Source: Pacificimonas sp036351775 (lineage in GTDB: Bacteria > Pseudomonadota > Alphaproteobacteria > Sphingomonadales > Sphingomonadaceae). From it: DNA of 64,000 nt. Of the stretch, positions 58,888-64,000 are shown one piece after another (positions within the stretch are counted from its first letter, which is position 1; each line of letters starts with the position of its first letter). The notes below the pieces were generated by a model. That model ran no database searches. It was given only the letters and a program-made list of their open reading frames with translations, and was not told the origin of the DNA. The stretch is taken from contig JAZBPX010000043.1 of the NCBI GenBank assembly GCA_036351775.1, forward strand, positions 1 through 64,000. Reading direction: 5' to 3'. The position numbers were made by a program, and so were the translations under genes.

Positions 58888-59469
58888 TCAGAACAGGAAC
58901 TGGACCGCGAAGAAGCCCGCAATCACTAGGGCCGCAACAGCGATGGTGATCAATCCGAAATGCTTGTCGATGATTTTCTTCATGGGCTCACCGAACAGCT
59001 TCAGAAGGATCGCCACGAGAAAGAAGCGCCCCCCGCGTCCGACGATGCTGGCGGCCAGCATCGAGTAGATCGACATGCCAGTGATGCCGCTGGCTATGGT
59101 AATCACCTTGAAGGGGATTGGCGTGAAGCCGGCGAGGAGGACAATGGCCACGCCCTGCTCGTTGAACGCCGCCTGCATTTCGGCGAACTTGTCTTCCGCA
59201 CCGTAAAGCGCGACGATCGGTGCGCCTATGGTTTCGTAAAAGCTCGCCCCGATGATCCAGCCGAGACCGGCCCCCATCACCGAGAAGAATGTGCAGATAC
59301 CGGCAAAGCGAAGCGCCTTTTCCGGGCGCGACAGACACATCGGCAGCAGCATGGCGTCCGGCGGAATCGGAAAGAAACTCGACTCGATAAAGGCGATAAA
59401 CGCAAGCCAACGCTCCGCCAGGGGATGCGCCGCCTTTTCAAGGGTCCACCGGTATAGGCGTTTCAGCAT
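58888..59469 (-). CDS. YqaA/DedA-like membrane protein
   Basis: 193 residues with four to five spans, VTT/SNARE-associated (DedA superfamily) type. The signature phrases FIESSFFPIPPDAMLLPMCL and GFTPIPFKVITIASGITGM match YqaA. Relatives support membrane-lipid homeostasis and proton-gradient-linked functions. It precedes nothing in an operon except the small gene at 58522, 66 bp away. Confidence 0.9.
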   Translation of the reverse strand: MLKRLYRWTLEKAAHPLAERWLAFIAFIESSFFPIPPDAMLLPMCLSRPEKALRFAGICTFFSVMGAGLGWIIGASFYETIGAPIVALYGAEDKFAEMQAAFNEQGVAIVLLAGFTPIPFKVITIASGITGMSIYSMLAASIVGRGGRFFLVAILLKLFGEPMKKIIDKHFGLITIAVAALVIAGFFAVQFLF

Positions 59470-59556
59470 GGCCAGCCCCCTATCCGCAGTCCGGCCAAAG
59501 CGAAAGCGCGTCCGCGCGGTTCAAGTGCCGAAACTTCATGCGGCGTCTAAAGCGCG

Positions 59557-60171
59557 TCAACCCAGCTGCCTGAGTGCCGCGCCTGCGGCGAGCGGGCACA
59601 GAAACAGGAGGAAGATCGCAGCCGCGCCGAGCAGCCGCAGGTCTCCGCCCACCCCAAAGATGACGATCGGTGCTGCCAGCGGCAGAACGATCAGGCTCGC
59701 CACGGCCTCGCCGCCGCGGGCACCCACGACGAGCGCGCCCGCCGCGACTGCAAGGGCCGACAGAGCAACAGACCCTGTAACGAGCGGTACCATCACATCG
59801 CCAACAGGAACGTTGAGAAGCAGACCGGCCGGAACACTGGTCGCAGCCAGCGGAACGCCAACGCTGATCCACAGGGACAGGGTGCGGGCGAACGTGACCA
59901 ACTCCGGTGCAAAGCCGCGGACAAAATGCTGATCGAGGACGCCGCTGAGCCGGTCGCGGCGGAACAGGTCGGCGACCGGGAGAAGAAAAGCGAGAAGGAG
60001 GCCGGTCCACAAGAAGCCAGGGCCGATCCGCTGAAGGAGTGCCGCATCGGGCCCAGCAGCGAATGTAGCGATCACGGTGACGAGCAGGAAGAAGGTCACG
60101 GGAAGGAAGGCGTCCTGTACACGCACGTCCCTGACGATCAGGTCGAGGAGCGAGGGCCGCGATCCGGTCAT
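59557..60171 (-). CDS. ccmB: Heme exporter subunit CcmB
   Basis: Inner-membrane permease of the CcmABCD system for cytochrome c maturation. 204 residues, about six spans; the start LIVRDVRVQDAFLPVTFFLLV and DLFRRDRLSGVLDQ are typical. It overlaps ccmA by 4 bp. ccmC and later ccm genes are not in the window. Confidence 0.93.
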   Translation of the reverse strand: MTGSRPSLLDLIVRDVRVQDAFLPVTFFLLVTVIATFAAGPDAALLQRIGPGFLWTGLLLAFLLPVADLFRRDRLSGVLDQHFVRGFAPELVTFARTLSLWISVGVPLAATSVPAGLLLNVPVGDVMVPLVTGSVALSALAVAAGALVVGARGGEAVASLIVLPLAAPIVIFGVGGDLRLLGAAAIFLLFLCPLAAGAALRQLG

Positions 60172-60722
60172 GGCGACAGGTCCAGGACCTGCGTATCCGC
60201 AAACAGCGTTTCGCTATGCGTCGCGACGACCACGATGCCGCCGCCAATGCGGTGCGTATCGATCGTGGCCGCGAGGCTGTCGAGACTTGCGCCGTCCAGA
60301 CCGGCGCCGGGCTCATCCAGTAGCCAGATCGAGGCGCCTCCAAGCGCGACCCTCGCAAGAGCCGCGCGCCGCGCCTGTCCTTGAGATAGTTGCTGCACGG
60401 TCATGGGTAACAGAGGCGACAGCCCGAATGGCGGGTCGGCAGGCAGCGCGTTGTCTGTCCAATATTCCAGTTCCGCCCGGACCGTGCGGCGGGCGTCCAT
60501 GCCATTGGCATGACCAAGAAACGCAATCTGGCCGTGATGCTCAACGGTCCCAGTCGCCGGCTGAAGAAGGCCAGCCAGGATACGCAGCAGGGTGGATTTG
60601 CCGGACCCGTTCGGGCCAATAAGGCGTAGGACATCACCGCCGTGCAGGGCGATATCCACGTGCTGAAACACTGTTCGGGGGCCGCGGATTGCGGCGATGT
60701 CCCTTGCCGTCAGATACGGCAC
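60168..60722 (-). CDS. ccmA: Heme exporter ATPase CcmA
   Basis: ATPase that drives release of holo-CcmE in cytochrome c maturation. 184 residues, short as usual for CcmA: Walker A GPNGSGKSTLLRIL, signature LSQGQARRAALARV (variant of LSGGQ), Walker B WLLDEPGAGLD and switch His in VVATHSE. ATGA overlap with ccmB. Confidence 0.93.
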   Translation of the reverse strand: MPYLTARDIAAIRGPRTVFQHVDIALHGGDVLRLIGPNGSGKSTLLRILAGLLQPATGTVEHHGQIAFLGHANGMDARRTVRAELEYWTDNALPADPPFGLSPLLPMTVQQLSQGQARRAALARVALGGASIWLLDEPGAGLDGASLDSLAATIDTHRIGGGIVVVATHSETLFADTQVLDLSP

Positions 60723-60731
60723 GGCAAATGT

Positions 60732-61235
60732 CTAGCCCTGCGGGCCAGCCCCCTCGACAGCGCGGTTCACGTCCAGCAGTTCGACATCGAAAGTGAGGTC
60801 GGAGTTAGGCGGAATGACGCCCCCGGCCCCTTCCTCGCCGTAAGCAAGATCCGCGGGAACCTGAAACCGGAAACGCGATCCGGGTTTCATAAGCTGCAAA
60901 CCCTCAGTCCAGCCCGGAATGACCTGATCGACGCCGAAACCTGCAGGCGACCCGCGCTGGTAGCTGGAATCGAAGATCGTCCCGTCCTCAAGGCTGCCCT
61001 CATAATGGACGAGCACCTGATCGTTCGGGCCGGGCGGATCGCCCTCCCCTTCGCGCAGGACCTGGTAGCGAAGGCCGGATTCGGTTTCGATCATTTGCAG
61101 GCTCGATGTTCCGACGACGGAAAAGGCACCCATTGCCAAAACGGCGAGGGCGAGCAGAATAAGCCAGAAGCCGATCCCGCGCTGGCGGACTTCGCTTCTG
61201 GGCATTGGGTCTTCAATGGTGGAACGCTTGGGCAT
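60732..61235 (-). CDS. FKBP-type peptidyl-prolyl isomerase
   Basis: 167 residues: membrane anchor at about 20-44, then an FKBP domain with VHYEGSLEDGTIFDSSYQRG and VIPGWTEGLQLMKPGSR. Anchored in the periplasm, where it could assist folding of exported proteins. An in-frame second ATG eleven codons in is a possible start. It follows rpsU across a terminator. Confidence 0.9.
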   Translation of the reverse strand: MPKRSTIEDPMPRSEVRQRGIGFWLILLALAVLAMGAFSVVGTSSLQMIETESGLRYQVLREGEGDPPGPNDQVLVHYEGSLEDGTIFDSSYQRGSPAGFGVDQVIPGWTEGLQLMKPGSRFRFQVPADLAYGEEGAGGVIPPNSDLTFDVELLDVNRAVEGAGPQG

Positions 61236-61272
61236 GAAACGCGCCTAGCCGTCTAGGAGAGCAATGAAAAGC

Positions 61273-61305
61273 GGGCGGAGGTGCCGAAGTGGCAGCCGAC
61301 CGCCC
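61273..61305 (-). terminator. Rho-independent terminator after rpsU
   Basis: GGGCGG (61273-61278) pairs with CCGCCC (61300-61305), with an inner TGCC/GGCA stem and a small loop. On the minus strand it is followed by GCTTTTC and lies 12 bp after the rpsU stop. Confidence 0.8.
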
Positions 61306-61316
61306 CATCTAGCGTC

Positions 61317-61523
61317 CTAGCGAATGCCGTCGCGTTCCATGCGCTTGCGCTCCAGCTTGCGGGCGCGGCGGATGGCAGCGGCGCGTTCGCGTGCGCGCTT
61401 CTCGGACGGCTTCTCATAGTGACGACGCAGCTTCATCTCGCGGTAGACACCCTCGCGCTGCAGCTTCTTCTTCAGCGCGCGCAGCGCCTGGTCGACATTG
61501 TTGTCACGAACGATGATTTGCAT
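61317..61523 (-). CDS. rpsU: 30S ribosomal protein S21
   Basis: 68 residues, basic, MQIIVRDNNVDQALRALKKK at the start and VYREMKLRRHYEKPSEKR after it, matching bS21. The C-terminal arginine-rich helix is longer than the E. coli form, as usual in alphaproteobacteria. Start ATG 61523; a terminator follows. Confidence 0.97.
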   Translation of the reverse strand: MQIIVRDNNVDQALRALKKKLQREGVYREMKLRRHYEKPSEKRARERAAAIRRARKLERKRMERDGIR

Positions 61524-61751
61524 GCGGTTCTCGTCACTCCGAATCAGGATGTTTATAGCATTAACAAAACGAGCCGCGCAGCGACGCTGCACGGCGAAGG
61601 TACGCGGACACATAGATAGGACGCCCGGGAAGGGCAAGCCGTTCCGGAATCGCGGCGGTTCGCGATACGGCGCAACTGTGGCTGCGCTGCATCGACGCGC
61701 AGATCGCGCCATTCTTGCCTTTCGTACGCGGCGGGCGGTAGCAGGTCCAGC

Positions 61752-62465
61752 ATGACAAACGAACCCGCCCTGCCGCCCGCCGACCCCGGCTCTGCCGTCA
61801 CTGCCGATCCCAACCCGGCCAACATGACGCTGGATGAACTGCGACCTGTGCTGGTGCGCGAAATGCTGCCGGATGTTGCCTTCGATGGATGGACGATTGC
61901 GGCGGCCGAGGCGGCGGCAGAGCGGCTTGGGGTGCCGAAAGAGCGGGCAGGACTATGCTTCCCGCGCGCCGAGCGCGACATGGTGGCGGCGTGGATCGAC
62001 GTCTCGGACGAAGACATGGTGGCAGCCATGGCGCTGGAGGGCGTTGCGGACATGAAGATCCGCGAGCGTATCCGGCGCGGCGTCGAAATCCGGCTGGAGC
62101 AGGCGGCCCCCTATAAGGAGGCCGTGCGCGAAGCCCTGCAGATCCTTGCCCGGCCCCAGAACGCCCCTCACGCGGCGCGCAGCCTGTGGACAACGGCGGA
62201 CCGGCTGTGGCGCGCCGCGGGCGACACAGCGACGGACTTCAATCATTATTCGAAGCGGGCAATCCTGTCGGGGGTGTATTCCTCGACGCTGCTCTACTGG
62301 CTGCAGGACGATTCGGAGGACTTCTCGGCAACGCGGACGTTCCTGGAGCGCCGCATCGACGATGTGATGAAGATCGAGAAAGTGAAGGCCGAGGCGCGCC
62401 GGGCAAGGGCGCGGCTGCCAAGCCCGATCCGCTTTTTCGGCCGCCTTCGCTATCCGGGCGCGTAG
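61752..62465 (+). CDS. COQ9 family protein (ubiquinone synthesis)
   Basis: 237 residues. Recognisable COQ9/rpsU-linked family: VRLP-type PDVAFDGWTIAAAEAAAERLGV, FPRAERDMVAAWID, KIRERIRRGVEIRLEQAAPYKEAVREAL and DFNHYSKRAILSGVYSSTLLYWLQD. A TetR-like fold that binds lipids and assists ubiquinone synthesis in eukaryotes. Its divergent position next to rpsU is a common arrangement in this class. Confidence 0.92.
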   Translation: MTNEPALPPADPGSAVTADPNPANMTLDELRPVLVREMLPDVAFDGWTIAAAEAAAERLGVPKERAGLCFPRAERDMVAAWIDVSDEDMVAAMALEGVADMKIRERIRRGVEIRLEQAAPYKEAVREALQILARPQNAPHAARSLWTTADRLWRAAGDTATDFNHYSKRAILSGVYSSTLLYWLQDDSEDFSATRTFLERRIDDVMKIEKVKAEARRARARLPSPIRFFGRLRYPGA

Positions 62466-62475
62466 GGCGCCGTTC

Positions 62476-62904
62476 ATGACTAGGCCGCCCGTCCCCGCTG
62501 CCTATCACCGCGATGCGATGCGCTATGTGCGCTGGCCGGTGCTGCTGCCCATACCGGCGATCCTCGCAGGGTTTCAGCCCGTTACGGATGCTGCGGGGAT
62601 CTGGCCGGGTCTTGCCCTGCTGATCGTCGTCGGCGCGCTCGGCTGGCGCGCGGAGAAGCGCAGCGCGGCATTCGAAAGCTACCCGGGCGGGAAAAGCGCG
62701 CTGGCCCGCTACGCCGTCAGTCATGTGGTGCCGGGCCTTTTGCTGGCGGTGCTGTTCGCGCTCGTCAGCCTGTTCGCGATCGCCTTTGCCAGCCCGTTCG
62801 GCGACCGGATCGAGATGGCGGGTGATCTGGGTATGCTCCTGACCTGGTTGCCGATTGCCGCCGCGCCGTGGCTGCCAGCGCTGCAAAACAGACCGGCGGT
62901 CTAG
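62476..62904 (+). CDS. Hypothetical inner-membrane protein
   Basis: 142 residues with about four spans (PVLLPIPAILAGF; WPGLALLIVVGALGW; VPGLLLAVLFALVSLFAIAF; LGMLLTWLPIAAAPWL). No family recognised. It begins 10 bp after the COQ9 gene and may be co-transcribed. Confidence 0.7.
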   Translation: MTRPPVPAAYHRDAMRYVRWPVLLPIPAILAGFQPVTDAAGIWPGLALLIVVGALGWRAEKRSAAFESYPGGKSALARYAVSHVVPGLLLAVLFALVSLFAIAFASPFGDRIEMAGDLGMLLTWLPIAAAPWLPALQNRPAV

Positions 62905-62977
62905 ACTTGCCCCCTCGACTCTGTCCGCGCCGGATGGTGAGACGCGGTCAAACAAGAATCACGGGAGACAAAACCCC

Positions 62978-63475
62978 ATGGCGGGATCACTGAACAAGGT
63001 CATGCTGATCGGAAATGTCGGGCAGGATCCGGAATTCCGGTCCTTTTCCAATGGCGGCGAGGTGGCGAACCTGCGCCTCGCAACGTCCCGCAACTGGCGC
63101 GACAAGCAGTCTGGCGAGCGGCGCGAAAGCACGCAGTGGCACACGGTCGCGATCTTCAACGAGAACCTGATCCGGGTCGTGCGCGACTATGTGAAAAAAG
63201 GTTCCAAGCTGTACATTGAGGGCGAACTGCAAACCCGGAAATGGCAGGACCAGAACGGGCAGGACCGTTATTCGACCGAGGTCGTCTTGCAGCGTTACCA
63301 GGGTGAACTGCAAATGCTCGACAGCCGGAATGATGGCGGTGGCGGTGACGGTAATTATGGCGGCGGTTCGGGCGGTGGGTCCGGCGGCGGCTATGGCGGT
63401 GGAAACAGTGGCGGCGGCGGTCGTCCGCAGCAGCCCGCTTATGACGACGAGCTGGACGACGACGTTCCATTTTAG
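62978..63475 (+). CDS. ssb: Single-stranded DNA-binding protein
   Basis: 165 residues: N-terminal OB fold with MAGSLNKVMLIGNVGQDPE and RESTQWHTVAIFNENL, a glycine-rich linker (GGGSGGGSGGGYGGG), and the acidic tip DELDDDVPF that binds replication and repair partners. GGGAGA precedes ATG 62978. No LexA box is seen upstream. Confidence 0.97.
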   Translation: MAGSLNKVMLIGNVGQDPEFRSFSNGGEVANLRLATSRNWRDKQSGERRESTQWHTVAIFNENLIRVVRDYVKKGSKLYIEGELQTRKWQDQNGQDRYSTEVVLQRYQGELQMLDSRNDGGGGDGNYGGGSGGGSGGGYGGGNSGGGGRPQQPAYDDELDDDVPF

Positions 63476-63498
63476 ACTGCGGTGCCTGTCAGCTAATC

Positions 63499-63584
63499 GT
63501 CCCAACGGAGCCTGGGATACACGTTGGATAGGCCGCGCGTGGTTCCACCTCCACAGCGTGGATCCCAGCCTTCGCTGGGATGAC
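63499..63584. repeat. REP-type pair, GTCATCCCAGC family
   Basis: Slightly degenerate left arm (GTCCCAACGGAGCCTGGGAT) and intact right arm (ATCCCAGCCTTCGCTGGGAT). Centre GTTGGATAGGCCGCGCGTGG is the best-preserved copy of this element. Lies between ssb and the DUF177 gene. Confidence 0.88.
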
Positions 63585-63615
63585 TAATATCAAGTAGGGG
63601 CGCGCAGTCGGCGGG

Positions 63616-64000
63616 CTAGTTCTTGAGGCCCGCGAACGGTGATGCGGTGCGCTTGTCAGCTTCGGCCTGGGCGGCAGCTTCCTCTTCGGAGATGAGGTGC
63701 TGGCGCGCCCTTTCCAGCGCCTCGTCGCTGGCGCGCGGGTAAGGGTCGAGAGCGAGCGCGAAACTCATTGCAGCAAGTTCGCCGAGATCGATACGCCCAT
63801 CCTCCAGCGGCAGCCGGTCGAGGTCGACTTCGCCCAGTTCAAGCTCTTCGTCGGTCGGCGTATCGGGGAGGCCAGCAACCAGTGTCAGATCGACCGTTTC
63901 TTCAATGTGCTGAGGGACGTCTTCGGCAGAGATTACACAGCTGGCGATGGCCTCCCCGCGCACGACACCGGTGACGGCGATGCCTTCCGCCCTTTGCGAC
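63616..64000 (-). CDS. DUF177 (YceD-like) protein, 5' end outside window
   Basis: Only the C-terminal 127 or so residues are seen; the frame is open to base 64000 (reads AEGIAVTGVVRGEAIASCV just inside the edge), and no start is in view. The Cys in ASCVISAEDVPQHIEE and the acidic ELELGEVDLDRLPLEDGRIDLGEL region mark DUF177/YceD, which in other bacteria is tied to 23S rRNA and large-subunit levels. The C-terminus SPFAGLKN is typical of the alphaproteobacterial form (commonly SPFAALKGL-like). Confidence 0.87.
   Translation of the reverse strand, partial: SQRAEGIAVTGVVRGEAIASCVISAEDVPQHIEETVDLTLVAGLPDTPTDEELELGEVDLDRLPLEDGRIDLGELAAMSFALALDPYPRASDEALERARQHLISEEEAAAQAEADKRTASPFAGLKN

Overview
The window is a GC-rich chromosomal segment from an alphaproteobacterium, most likely of the order Sphingomonadales. 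The evidence is gene content and style: a COQ9-family protein, an RNase E with an acidic insert in its S1 domain, a RibD/RibC/RibH/NusB/ThiL run, ModABC, CysD/CysNC/CysQ, and dense REP-type palindromes in most intergenic gaps. There is no rRNA, phage, transposase or CRISPR array. One tRNA (Lys, CTT) is present. Two genes are cut by the window edges: ileS on the left and a DUF177 gene on the right.

Layout: 1-2325 ileS(-), carrying two in-frame palindromic-repeat insertions. 2704-12965: GMC oxidoreductase, DUF924, a lipoprotein-type methyltransferase, dapF-mtaB, ftsY-yciB-sulfotransferase, a large lipoprotein and sodB. 13154-17645: the phage-shock region, with pspF divergent from a sigma54-driven operon (small membrane protein, pspA, pspB, pspC) followed by five more small membrane proteins that share a coiled-coil module with PspB and PspC. 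17860-28000: sufE, two hotdog thioesterases, thiL-nusB-ribH-ribC-ribD, a TonB-like protein, prfB with a programmed +1 frameshift, and PBP1a. 28069-34421: MFS transporter, DUF3089 hydrolase, acyl-CoA ligase, lipoprotein and AmiC-type amidase. 34915-41791: rne, M48 protease, DsbA-like protein and modABC. 41906-49418: mutL divergent from the rod-shape operon mreBCD-mrdA-rodA. 49503-55519: tRNA-Lys, cysD-cysNC-cysQ and two glycosyltransferases. 55509-58494: an S24/LexA-like regulator opposite a small two-gene unit, a 51-residue membrane protein, a second gene with a sigma54 promoter, and a TetR/thioesterase pair. 58522-64000: YqaA, CcmAB, FKBP, rpsU, COQ9, ssb and DUF177.

Themes: envelope construction and stress dominate (PBP1a, PBP2, RodA, MreBCD, amidase, Psp, DsbA-like, TonB). 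Assimilatory sulfate activation makes PAPS, which a sulfotransferase elsewhere in the window could use. The most interesting candidate system is the enlarged Psp operon plus a distant small gene at 57225 that has a near-identical sigma54 promoter. The repeats are also notable because they invade a conserved essential enzyme (IleRS) in frame.
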